A DNA stretch of 12,614 bases from Lobulomyces angularis (GCA_027604685.1 JADHYX010000347.1:1-12614), one strand, 5' to 3'; positions 1 through 10,850 are shown, counted from the stretch's first letter. Notes: a model not told the origin generated them from the sequence alone. Program-made: numbers and translations.

Positions 1-1042
1 CTTGAAACAGTAATATTGTCAGATGAATTGTTTATAAATTCAAAAAAAAAAAAAGAAATGTAAAAAACACAAAGTATTCAGTGACAAATGCCAATAGAAG
101 TAAGAAATTTTGGGTTTTATTGATTTTTTTGTTGTTGAAACTGTTAAATCGAATATGAATCAAATATGTACTGAATAAAGCTGTTCTACAAAAAAGGTTT
201 TTCAATTTCGAACTAAAATTTAAATTGAATTCTAAATGGAATTATTAAACATTATTCTTAGTAGATTTTATTTTATCAAATGAATATTAATTTTAATTTG
301 CGCCATTTTAAATGTTCAATAAAATTTAATAAACTTTTTTTTTAATTTTTTTAGTTATTGTATGGAAATTTGGAGATAAACAGAACTTAATTGCTGCATA
401 CATCTGAAATAGTTAAAATGTCAGATTAATTGTTTTTAATGTCACATGCTTGTAAAAAAGGAACTAATTTTCAACAACAAATTCAGTAACAAATTCTAAT
501 AGATAATAATAAGTTTTTCAAATTTTTAATGAATTGTTTTTCAATACTTAAGCTTTTACTACATATAATGTAGTGTTCAATTAATTGTTTTCAAAAGTAA
601 AAATTACTGAATATGGGATGGATAACAATTTATATTTTAACGAAGATTTCGTAAAATAAAATAATAATAATGTTTCAATTTATAATAAGAATTACATTTT
701 TCTACTAACAGAATAAAATTAAGCATGATTAAGTATTTTTTTCAAGGAAAATAATTTAATTTTTAATGGTCATTCTACTTGAAAAATTAAATCTGGTAAA
801 CCTTTTTTTTGAACATTGACAACATACAATAAATGTTAATGATTTTTGTAAAAAATATGTTTTTCATAAAAATTGCTCTTTACTATGTCAAAAAAGAGTT
901 AAATGTATTTATGATAAAAAAAAAAAAGATTTTGACAATAATTTACCAATTTATAATTATAATGTTGAAATTTTCAATTTCAAATAACAACAAATGTATA
1001 AATATATTTTGCCCAAACACTATCTTATATCTTATTTATTTT

Positions 1043-1110
1043 AACAACTTAGTTACTTTACTAAATAATTACATCAACAACTTAGTTACTTTACTAAATA
1101 TAATTACATC
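1043..1110. repeat. Two-copy direct tandem repeat (33 and 35 bp)
   Basis: Copy 1 (1043-1075) and copy 2 (1076-1110) both begin AACAACTTAGTTACTTTACT and end in ATTACATC. Copy 2 differs only by a 2-base TA insertion. The near identity in otherwise drifting AT-rich DNA suggests a recent slip or unequal-exchange duplication. No coding role is evident. Confidence 0.85.
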
Positions 1111-1260
1111 AAGTTTTTATCTTACCAATTTACTCGTTTTGTCTTTTTTTTCATAGCATGTGCTTATATTTTAAAATTCTAATGTGTGCTCTGTTTTTTT
1201 TGTCAAAAAATAATGCTGCAGTGACTGAAACAAACTATCTAAGTTGATAAAATCGGACAC

Positions 1261-1381
1261 TTCTTGTTGAAGCAAAGTTGTTTCTTGTTTTTTAAAGTAA
1301 CGTTTTTTTTTCTAAAGTAAAGTTTTTTCATGTTGAAGTAAAATTTCTTCTTGTTGACGTGATTTTTTCTTGTTGAAGAAA
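1261..1381. repeat. Degenerate ~20-bp tandem array
   Basis: About six imperfect units built on TTTCTTGTTGAAGTAAAGT follow one another (for example at 1261, 1281, 1328, 1348 and 1367). Divergence between units is substantial, so the array is probably old. On the minus strand it opens a reading frame of repeated Lys/Asn/Phe, but there is no gene context, so I treat it as non-coding. Confidence 0.6.
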
Positions 1382-1780
1382 TAAATAGAAAGCACCATTG
1401 GATTGCAATAATTCTCTTAGAGTCACTTTTCTTCGACAACATAATTATCAATTTCCTCTTCAAATTTTTCAATTTTCAGCAACATACTTTTTTTCTTTTT
1501 GACCTTCAACGTTATCAATAATTTTTTTGAAGTTCAATCAGTTTGTGTTTTAATTTTTGAAGTTTTAGTTATAAAAAATTGTCAGTTTCCCTTTATAACA
1601 ATTTTCAAGAAGCTTTATGTTATATATTTTCATTTTTTTTTTTTTTTTTGTGTTGAAATCCAAGTTTTTTATACTTTTTGGTACTGAAAGTAGCAACAAA
1701 CCTGATCTTTATTTTTTGGTCATGTTTACTGTTAAAAAGTTGTTATTTTTAAAAAAAATAAAATTAAAAAAAAAAAAAGA

Positions 1781-1860
1781 AAGGATAAAAAAAAAAAAGA
1801 AAGGATAAAAAAAAAAAAGAAATGAAATAAAAAAAAAAGAAATGAAATAAAAAAAAATAT
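1781..1860. repeat. 20-nt A-rich tandem array
   Basis: Four consecutive 20-nt units start at 1781, 1801, 1821 and 1841. The first two are identical (AAGGAT followed by A12 and GA). The last two carry AATGAAAT in place of AAGGAT and so form a second sub-family. This indicates stepwise duplication of a single unit. It lies about 240 bp beyond the stop codon of the transporter gene. Confidence 0.8.
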
Positions 1861-2096
1861 TTTAAATCTTTTAAAAAAAAAAAAAAATTATATTGTTTTA
1901 ATGATAAAAAAAAAAAATCAAATTTAATTTTATTTTTTTTATTTATTTTTTTTGTTTTTTAATTATTTTTTATTTTTTTGAGTAATAAGTCTATAGATAA
2001 GAAAAAATAGAAGTAAAAAAAGTAAAAAAAGAAAAATTATATATATTTAAAAAAAGAAGGAAAAAAAAAAAAGGACAGTATTTTTTTAATTTTTTT

Positions 2097-3674
2097 TTAA
2101 ACTTTTGTATCTCCTTTTTCTTTTTCGGCTGCAGCAAATTCAGCTTCAGCAGCAGCTTCTTTTTCTGGGAAGATATGTGCAGTGTTTGGAATCAAAATGA
2201 AAACTAAGAAACCACCAAGGATATAACCACCTAGTGTGATCCATAAACCAATTTCCAAGTTTTTGAAGTCAATTACTTTTTTACCATCAACATCTTTTGG
2301 TACCATACCCAAGGCAGCTTGTAAAGGAGCAGACCATTTTCTGGCAATGTTAACACCACCGTTAGAACAACTCATTAAGGTAGCAAAGAAAGTTGCTTCA
2401 ATACCATCTGGGCATAACTGAGCAGCCATGACAAGGAAAGGAACTTGTTGAACGTATGTAATTCCGTAATTGAGGATTCTACCACCGAATAAGAAAGGAA
2501 GATCTGGAAGACCAATGGCGATATTCCATCTCTTAACAAGCATGATATCAAGAAAACTGAAAATTCCGAGTAAAAGTTGAGTCCAGAAAAGAATTTTTCT
2601 AAAGGAAGTTTCTTTAAAGTAACGAGCATAAAGGGTCATTCCAAGAATGGAAGCAAGGGTACCAGCGGTAGAGATATAACCTTGCATAGCAGGGTTTACC
2701 TTGATTTCTTGCTTTTTCCACACAGCCATTGGTGAGTCCATGTTAGCAACTACAGCACCATTGAGTAAGATCCATAAGATTGGAAGGAAAATTCTCATAT
2801 CAAATAAGGCAGCTTTCAATAATAAACGGACTTGATTAAATAAGAATTTAGGTCCAGTTTTAACTTTGCTAGGTTTTTCAGTTAAAAAGAATGCACCAAT
2901 GAATACTAATCCAGCAGTAACGGTGTAAACATAACTGTAAAGATCTCTTGCACCAGGACCATCTCCAACAATGGTGGAGGAAGTTGGAGTACCGATTAAA
3001 ATACCAACTTGTAAGGAGATCCAACAAAGAGTTTGAAAGTTAGCACCTCCTGCTTTTCCTAACTGTTTAGCTTTTTTGACAATCCTAGAGAAGAGGAAAT
3101 AAAAAAAAATATTAGTTTTTAAAATTTTATTTGTTAATATCTTTTTACATCGCATCGGCAATAACATCAGTACATGCAATACCCATACTAAACATGAAAA
3201 AGAAAGCAACAGCAGCCCCAGCAGTTGAGGACATAGGCTTAATGGCAATACCCAAGAACCCTATAAATTGAAGAGCAGCAGCAAGGAAAAGGTAAGGTTG
3301 ATCATGTCTGTGAAATATAGGGAAACTATCAAAAATTAAACCATAAACCATTTTAATGTTCCAAGGAATCATAATGGTAGATTCAGCATTAGTAATTTCA
3401 CCAGGAGTTAACTTAAACTCTCCTTCGAACATCCAGGTTATTCCTTCTCCGAGTGCATAATCTCTAAATCCTTGCAGAAAATAAATTCCGGCAGTGATAA
3501 TGACAAAACTTCATAGAAATAAAAAAAAAATGTTATTTTTTTAAAAACAAATAAAAAAAAAAAGGTTTCTTACATTAGTCCTACTTGCTTTCCGCTTTCA
3601 ACAAAAAATCTGTGAAGGTCAAGGAAAGGTTGAACTAATTGAGCATGAGCAACTGATTTTATTGTTCTTCCCAT
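2097..3674 (-). CDS. Folate/biopterin transporter family (BT1/FBT) protein
   Basis: Three exons, 3674-3574, 3508-3149 and 3084-2097, give 482 aa; introns of 65 and 64 nt have donors GTAAGA and GTAAAA. It is a multi-pass (about 12 hydrophobic segments) MFS-related transporter. Family hallmarks seen are Y-G-L-I-F-D-S-F-P-I-F at residues 89-99, T-D-V-I-A-D-A-M at 147-154 (paired Asp 148 and 152 in a transmembrane segment), and the late L-C-P-D-G-I-E-A-T-F-F-A segment. Known BT1/FBT members in trypanosomatids, apicomplexans, plants and cyanobacteria move folate, pterins or related compounds; substrate and membrane here are not readable. Length is normal for the family. The start sits in an A-rich AAAATGG context and fits the reading frame. 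The C-terminus is a charged Ala/Glu/Lys tail (about 460-482). The exon 1-2 and 2-3 joins both use phase 2 and restore Ile34 and Met154. Confidence 0.9.
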
Positions 3675-4740
3675 TTTTATTTTTTCTAATTTATTTTTTC
3701 TATTTAAAAAAAAAAAAAATAGAAAAATTTTATTGAGTTTATATAAAAATTTTGTTAAAGGCTTTGTGCTTTTTTGTATAAAATAAAAATTTGGAGTGAG
3801 CTAGGTACCTTAGACATAAAAGCTTTTTTTAATAAAAAAAAATGTTAAGTTTTTTTTTTGGATGCTAGGTATAAAAAAGAAAAGTGTCTAATTATTTTTT
3901 TTTCTTTTTGTTTCATGAAAGAGGATTTTTTTTGTCAGGTGATATGATAAATTTTTTAATGCATTTTGTTTCAATTTTTTAATTAACTTGTAAATTTCAT
4001 CAGAAATATATTTATTTTTTTAAAGTTTGTTTAAATTAAATTTAATTTTTTTAAAAAAAAAAAAAAAAAAAATTGTTTTAAAGAATAGTTTGATAACTTT
4101 GTAAAAAGAACTATTTTGCTTTTGTGAAATTTTTTTTAGAGATGGAAGGAGAACTATTTTTTTTTAGTAAAAAATAGTATGTTTAGATTCAAATATTTCA
4201 AAAGAGAGGAATGGGTTGCTTGGTAAGATTGAAGCAAAGTTATGCTTGGGTTGAATGCCTTGGGTTTAAAATCTGAGTTGTTTTTAATTAATATTAATGG
4301 AAAAGCATGCTTGGCATAGATCATTTTTAAGATGTATTTAAAGTATTAGGCAAAAACTTTTTTATAAGAATTTCGAGGAGGTTGGTTGATACTAAGAAGT
4401 TTTATGTAGTATTAGAAGTAAAGTATATGTAATACATAGAGAATAAATAATGATAAAAAATTTTTTTTTTTTTTCAAGATAGAATAATGGATGATAGGTG
4501 AATGAAAAGATTAGTAATTTAAATAGAATTATAAAAATAATTATTTATAATAAATATATAAATTCTTATATAAAAAACTTTGTCAATTTTTTTTGAATTT
4601 AAATATTATAATTTGAGATAATTTTAATATGGAAAATCAAAAAAGTTTAGTTGAAGAATTGTTTTTTTTAATGATAGTTTTGATTAATAAGTTAATAAAA
4701 AAGAATGTATTGGAATTATGGTCGGAGTAAGAATTGGGGC

Positions 4741-4847
4741 AAGTTTAGCACAAGCTAGGCCACAAACCTGGAATGAGGAATTCCAGCAAATGAGGTATTT
4801 TAAAAATAGGAAGTTTAGCACAAGCCTGTGCGAAGTTTAGCACCAAG
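4741..4847. repeat. Three copies of AAGTTTAGCACAAG
   Basis: Copies lie at 4741-4754, 4811-4824 and, with one inserted C, 4833-4847. The unit is far more GC-rich and complex than the surrounding DNA. A perfect 7-bp hairpin (CTGGAAT, loop GAGGA, ATTCCAG) sits between copies 1 and 2 at 4768-4786. The flanking GTCGGAGT at 4721 recurs at 5191 next to GGCTTGGCACCGGAG, so the island and the 5190-5220 patch may share ancestry. The function is unknown; it could be remnants of a dispersed repeat or a structured RNA. Confidence 0.6.
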
Positions 4848-4970
4848 TTTGTAAAAAAGGAAGAGTTTAGAATTAAATGATGATAATGTTTAATAATAAT
4901 ATTATAGTAATGGTAGAAGAATATTATAATAATGATAGTAAATATGTAACTTTAATTTGGTGTATAATAA

Positions 4971-5133
4971 TAAAATACAATTAAAATCCAATATGTAGAA
5001 TACAGTAAAATAGGAAATAAAATACAATTTAAATAGGAAATAAAATCCAATGCAAATACTATGTAAATCCAATATAAAATACTATGTAAAATACCATGTA
5101 AAATACTATGTAAATCCCTTTTAAAATCCAATT
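4971..5133. repeat. Degenerate minisatellite of AAATAC/AAATCC units
   Basis: Units such as TAAAATACTATGTAAA and TAAAATCCAATATGTA alternate with small changes over roughly 160 bases; the clearest copies are at 5054-5115. The minus-strand open frame across it is a by-product of the repeat (repeated His-Ser-Ile-Leu) and shows no protein family. It is an ordinary simple-sequence array in the spacer. Confidence 0.65.
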
Positions 5134-5657
5134 TAAAAAAACTAGTCAAAAATGATTAAAAAAATTGCCCATAATACTAAAATTGCTTATGTCGGAGTTT
5201 GTCGGGCTTGGCACCGGAGTTAAAAAGCTAGCTAATTTTTTTAATTTTTTTTATTTTAATTTCCTTTAAAATTTATCAAAAAAAAGATTCATTTTGCTTC
5301 CAAAAAAAAAATAAAATTAAAAAAAAAATTTAAAATTGGATACTAGATGTTTGAGAATTTGTGGTTCTTTTTTTTTGAAATTTTTTATTTTTTATTTCAA
5401 CTACATTTTTTTGTGTTGTAAATCTATTTTTTTTTATTCTTATTTCTTTACATTATCAACATCTGGTTTTTATTTTATTTTTATTCATTTCTTAATTAAT
5501 AATCATTTCATCCTTCTTTTTTAATAAATCATTAAAATTTATTCTTATTTTTATTTTTTTTAAAATAAATAAAAAAGGAAAAAACTATGCATTTTCATTA
5601 TCCTATTTTTTTCAAACACTAAAATTTTATAAAAAAAAAAAAAAATTTTATCTTTTA

Positions 5658-6431
5658 TCATTCAGAAACTAAAGTCTTAGCATGACTTGAAGCTAAATTA
5701 AATAATCCATCACATGCTTCTTTAAACTGTTTTCGCTGTTCTTCTGTTGGCTGTACAGTCGACCGTCCTACAGAACACCCTTACATAAAGTTTTTTAAAA
5801 TGTAATTTAAAAAAAAAAATTTTACCTTGATTCGGCATATTTTCCCAACGAAATCCTTTCCCATCATCAATTGAAATACAATGATCAAATCTATAAATAT
5901 CCTAAAAAAGAAAAATATAATATTTAAAAACTATTTTTTTTTTTTTATACTTACTTCACTCATTGGTGGATCTTCTCTAGGAAGTGTTTTAAAAGTTGAA
6001 ACTAAAGTATCAATAAATGAAACAAATGAATTATCTTTCACGGTTCCAGAAAAGGTATTGTATTCTTTTGAATTGTCTTTTTTTACATTGTAAGTAACGC
6101 TAAGTTCACCATTATCTTCAACTTCTACAGAAAAGAAAAAAATTTATTTTATTTGATTTTTTAATAATGTATTGTAACAAAAAAAACAAAAAAAAAAAAT
6201 TTCTTGTATTAAAAAAAAAAAATAAAATAAACTGAAATATTTAACAAAAAGTAACAAAATAATTTTTTTAATTACGTATGATAGCACTCTTTTTAGGTAC
6301 TGGTGGCATGAAACCTCCTACAATTTGAAAATGTTTTTTTTAAAAAAAGTGAACAGGTAAGATAAAAAAAAAATTTATATGATATAAATAACCAAACCTA
6401 CAACGCCATGAGTAATTGTAATTCTTGACAT
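5658..6431 (-). CDS. Small protein of unknown function, emfourin-like architecture (weak)
   Basis: Five exons, 6431-6398, 6317-6276, 6124-5955, 5901-5826 and 5767-5658, join in frame to 143 aa ending in TGA. All phases agree; introns are 80, 151, 53 and 58 nt, and the first donor is the atypical GTTTGG. The protein has no signal peptide or membrane segment. It begins with a strand-like ITITHGVVGGF (4-14), has a middle helix-like stretch (about 69-84, F-V-S-F-I-D-T-L-V-S-T-F), then P-R-E-D-P-P, then strands D-I-Y-R-F-D-H-C-I-S-I-D-D-G-K-G-F-R-W, and ends in a charged amphipathic helix (about 115-135). I do not recognise it with confidence. The order G-G-F strand, helix ending in L-P, paired strands and C-terminal helix resembles emfourin (small M4-protease inhibitors), but this is inference only. 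The last exon has a second in-frame acceptor 12 nt upstream (exon start 5779). It is divergently paired with the aspartic protease gene. Confidence 0.72.
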
Positions 6432-7106
6432 TTTTAAAGCAGTTTTATTTTTATAACAAAAAAAAAATGGTTTCTTTTAGAAAAAATTTTTATGTATCCA
6501 AAATATTCTAATACAATTTATGAGACATTTTTTTTTTTTTAAATAACCTACAAAAAACCTTTTTTTTTATTTTTATATTTTTTATTTAATTAAAATAAAC
6601 AATAAGAAATAAAGTAATTGGATTTGTTATTTTCGACAACTAATGATTAAACTTCAACAAAATATAGAAAATAATTTTTTTAATTTTTACTATTAGTTGT
6701 TTAATGAATAAAAATATTTGGAAAATGCTGATTGTTTTTTATTTGATAAATTATCTTTGACTTTTACTGTTTCTTATTTTTTTTAACTACTTTAATAAAT
6801 TATTTTTGATGGAAATTCATTTCATTTTTTGATATTTATTTTTTTTTAAATTCATTTTTTATCTTTCATTACTATTGATTTTAAAACACCTCATTGCTTT
6901 TACTATTAATTTATCATAATTTTTTTTACTTTTATTTAAATTATCTTCTCTTCCTCTAATTCCGTTCTATTGCAAAATATTGGTGTCCCCTCCATTTTAC
7001 AAATAAATCCACCCAAAAAAATTAAAACCAAAAAAAATTTTTTTTTTGAAAATTTGATCTAAAAAATAAAAATTTTTTTTTTCAAAACTTGATCTAAAAA
7101 AAAAAA
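6432..7106. promoter_or_regulatory. Divergent intergenic promoter region
   Basis: These 675 bases separate the start codons of the small minus-strand gene (6431) and the protease gene (7107), so both promoters must lie here or within the genes. The sequence is nearly all A/T, with one C-rich patch at 6961-7016 (TCCGTTC, GTGTCCCCTCC, AATCCACCC). Directly before the protease ATG there is a ~30-nt duplicated element: poly-T, GAAAATTTGATCTAAAAAA at 7038-7066, then poly-T, CAAAACTTGATCTAAAAAAA at 7073-7106. No defined TATA box can be separated from the background. Confidence 0.5.
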
Positions 7107-8842
<1,736 letters not shown>

Positions 8843-9033
8843 TGGCAGAATTCCTTTTTTTTTTATATTTTATTTTTTCTATTTTTTTTTTTTGTAAGTG
8901 TTTTATCTTTGTATAAAAATTAAAAAAAAAAAAAATTAAATTTATGCTTTTATTTTGAAAATATATGATTGAAATTTTTTTTTTTTGAATGCTGTCTTTT
9001 ATTTTGTCTATATGTTAAGTTAAACTAAAAAAA
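8843..9033. other. Shared 3' spacer between convergent genes
   Basis: The protease stop (8842) and the dioxygenase stop (9034, minus strand) lie only 191 bases apart, tail to tail. The interval is made of A and T runs and must contain the 3' ends of both transcripts. No hairpin terminator or further gene is seen. Overlapping 3' UTRs are likely given the small distance. Confidence 0.6.
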
Positions 9034-10041
9034 TCATGAGGAGAGTTCGTCTCTCAATAAAACTGTGATTCTCTGCTTTTTAGAGATTTTTTTATCAAAA
9101 AAAAATTGATTTAAATTATTGGGTATTTCGTGAGAATATTGATATCTAAATTCGTCTCTAAACACCAAAAAAAAAGAAAGGAGTTTAATAAAAAAAAAAT
9201 TAATATGAAAAAAAAAAGGTTACCTTTGAATGTAGAGACAACCTTTTGGTAAAAACAAGGTTACATAGTCATTTAAAGGATCGGATACTCTCCGTAAGAT
9301 CATGACTGCGTCACTTTTTAGGCATACTCCTGCAATTAAACTTCCTGAGGCCTGTTTTCAAATTTATTTTTTATTATTTTGGAAAATTTCATAAATTATT
9401 TTTATTAAAAAGTGTATGTACTTTAAGGTTATCTACGTGGGCCATAATTTCTCCATCTACAAAAAAAAAAAATAATAATTTTTTAATTTTTTTATTTTTA
9501 TTTTCATTTTACCTTCTGCTAAATCCAACAAATGAGGAGCCAAAAATTTAACATCACGATTAATTTCAGTAGAAATGCGAGTTTTAAATCTATTTAACAA
9601 GGACATTTCCCAGGAATCATCGATTACGGTATTTTTCCAGCTCTCGACGGAGCACTCTTTGTAGAGATTGATGACGCCATCGAAATGTTTTTTGGCGTAG
9701 TCAGATTTACCTAAAACTTTTCTTAATTTTTTTTCAACAAATTTGGTAAATCCATCCTCCAACTCAACATTGTCATTAAAGATGTTTGAAATGATAATTA
9801 ATTTATTTTTTGAAATTAAATCTAGGGTAAATTTTGATGCATATTTTTTATCAATAAAAATATTTTGTTGTTGTTTTTTTTTTTCTTTTTCTTCAGACAA
9901 TTTCGTTCGTTCTCTTTCAAACTTTGTTGTTGTTGTGGTTATATATCTGCTCATATTCTCTCCTGTTATCCTCTTGTTACCGTTGAATGGTGTAAGGCTT
10001 TTGGTTCCTTTTTTTATACATTCTATAAAAGTTTTTATCAT
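9034..10041 (-). CDS. ALKBH7-like Fe(II)/2-oxoglutarate dioxygenase
   Basis: Four exons, 10041-9513, 9456-9422, 9351-9224 and 9157-9034, join in frame to 271 aa ending in TGA; introns are 56, 70 and 66 nt. The AlkB-type core is complete: the H-x-D metal ligands are His183 and Asp185 (A-H-V-D-N-L-K), the distal His is His240 (Y-Q-Y-S-H-E), and R-x5-R is Arg260/Arg266 (R-I-T-V-L-L-R), Arg266 being the expected 2-oxoglutarate contact. The segments L-D-L-x-x-x-G-x-I-x-x-H-V-D, S-G-S-L-I-A-G-V-C and P-K-G-C-L-Y-I-Q are the pattern of ALKBH7 rather than nucleic-acid demethylases. Human ALKBH7 is a mitochondrial matrix protein linked to fatty-acid metabolism and programmed necrosis; its substrate is poorly defined. 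The N-terminal ~65 residues are longer than in the human protein and rich in Lys, Thr and Glu/Gln; they could be a mitochondrial presequence. A second Met at residue 30 is an alternative start. Confidence 0.88.
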
Positions 10042-10490
10042 TAATTTATTTAATTTTTTTTTTAAAAATAAAAAAAAAAAAAAAAAAATTGCTTGAATGC
10101 AGAATAAAAAAAAAATAAAAAAAATTAATTATAATTTTTATCATGATTATGAAACCTAATCTGCACTTCAGATAAAATAAGAAAAAAAAAAAATTGAAAA
10201 AATAGTTTTCAAATAAAAATAATTGAAGTTGTAATAATTTTATAAAAAGGAGGAAGAAAAAAAATTATATTATATAAATATATATATATTTTTTTAAAAA
10301 AAAAAAAAAAATTTTTTTAATTCTTAGAAATTAAAAAAATTTTTTTCAAAGAATTATTTATCTATTGATAAAAAAAAAAAAAAAAAACTCAAATAATTTG
10401 CTGCTTATGGATTATAGCTGCTGATAAATTGTCTTTTAACATCTGTTACTTAAATCAATTTATTTTTTTTTATTAAATAAAAAAACATTA
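10042..10490. other. Upstream flank of the dioxygenase gene
   Basis: Almost pure A/T sequence with alternating A and T runs and a TA-dinucleotide stretch near 10264-10290. It should contain the minus-strand promoter of the dioxygenase gene. A less AT-rich patch at 10398-10450 includes a 17-codon minus-strand frame beginning ATGTTAAAAGAC, too short and isolated to call a gene. Confidence 0.5.
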
Positions 10491-10850
10491 AAGGGTGGAG
10501 TAAATGAAGCTGATGGAAATAATGCGAAGTTGTAAAAATTTCATTCGAAATTAGAAATTAAAGCACTACTAGTTGAGCTGCAGAGGAATTCGAAATGTTA
10601 CGGTCTTTAATCTGTTTTGTCAGAAAAAAGGTTTGAGATATTGCGCGTTAAACTCCTGAAAGTAAAGGTTTTCAATCTAATTAAATATGTAAGTGGCAAA
10701 ACAACCAACTATTATTTTGCTCCCAACAAGACAGTTGCATTTTCGCCGAAAAGGGAACTGTGTTGAGAATGGAAAGGTAAACACACTTCGTACAACACAG
10801 TTTCAAGAAAAATATATTATCATATACAAGATTTTATTCTTAAAAGATAA
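10491..10850 (+). pseudogene. Decayed coding fragment with three in-frame stops (tentative)
   Basis: One plus-strand frame from 10491 reads as balanced protein (for example K-F-H-S-K-L-E-I-K-A-L-L-V-E-L and Y-Y-F-A-P-N-K-T-V-A-F-S-P-K-R) but is broken by TAA at 10533, TAA at 10608 and TGA at 10764 before ending at TAA 10848. In this AT-rich DNA a random frame would meet stops far more often, and the local GC content is clearly higher than its flanks. No start codon, intron pair or neighbour completes it. The middle part, L-E-I-K-A-L-L-V-E-L then G-L then S-V-L-S-E-K-R, faintly recalls a SAP-type DNA-binding helix pair, but I would not name it so. It could be a remnant of a gene or transposable element. 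Confidence 0.35.

Larger units (their letters stand above)
1..2096. other. Gene-free AT-rich flank with short repeats
   Basis: I see no supportable gene here on either strand. The open frames that exist consist of Phe, Lys, Asn, Ile and Tyr from A/T runs, have no splice partners of matching phase, and show no family motif. What the stretch does contain is repeated sequence: diverged copies of a motif near 14, 411 and 577, a 33-35 bp direct repeat at 1043-1110, a degenerate ~20-bp array at 1261-1381, and a 20-nt A-rich array at 1781-1860. The last ~100 bases would be the 3' flank of the transporter gene that ends at 2097 on the minus strand. Confidence 0.6.
3675..5657. other. Long intergenic spacer without a gene
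   Basis: This holds the presumed promoter side of the transporter gene (just above 3674) and the 3' flank of the small minus-strand gene ending at 5658. No spliced or unspliced frame reads like a protein. It includes a long A homopolymer near 4053-4072, a modestly GC-richer unique stretch near 4196-4400 (with AAGCATGCTT, a 10-bp palindrome at 4303, and a 6-bp stem TTGCTT/AAGCAA at 4216-4237), an island of repeated motifs at 4721-4847, a minisatellite at 4971-5133, and a second GC-richer patch at 5190-5230. GC-richer islands in such AT-rich DNA can be non-coding RNA genes or decayed elements, but I cannot name either. Confidence 0.55.

Noticed and set aside
833..1156. 107-codon plus-strand open frame
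   Set aside because: Composed of Ile/Phe/Asn/Lys from A/T runs, spans the tandem repeat at 1043-1110, and shows no motif, splice partner or composition shift.
4049..4072. Poly-A tract as the tail of a retroposed copy
   Set aside because: Homopolymers of this kind occur throughout all spacers and introns here, and no target-site duplication or coding remnant precedes it.
4952..5149. 65-codon minus-strand frame with repeated His-Ser-Ile-Leu
   Set aside because: Generated by the minisatellite units; no upstream or downstream exon and no family resemblance.
9743..10096. 117-codon plus-strand open frame
   Set aside because: Antisense shadow of exon 1 of the ALKBH7-like gene, whose frame carries the conserved protein.
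10533..10766. Reassigned stop codons (TAA/TGA read as amino acids)
   Set aside because: All five confirmed genes end in TAA or TGA exactly where their families end, so the standard code holds and these stops mark decay.
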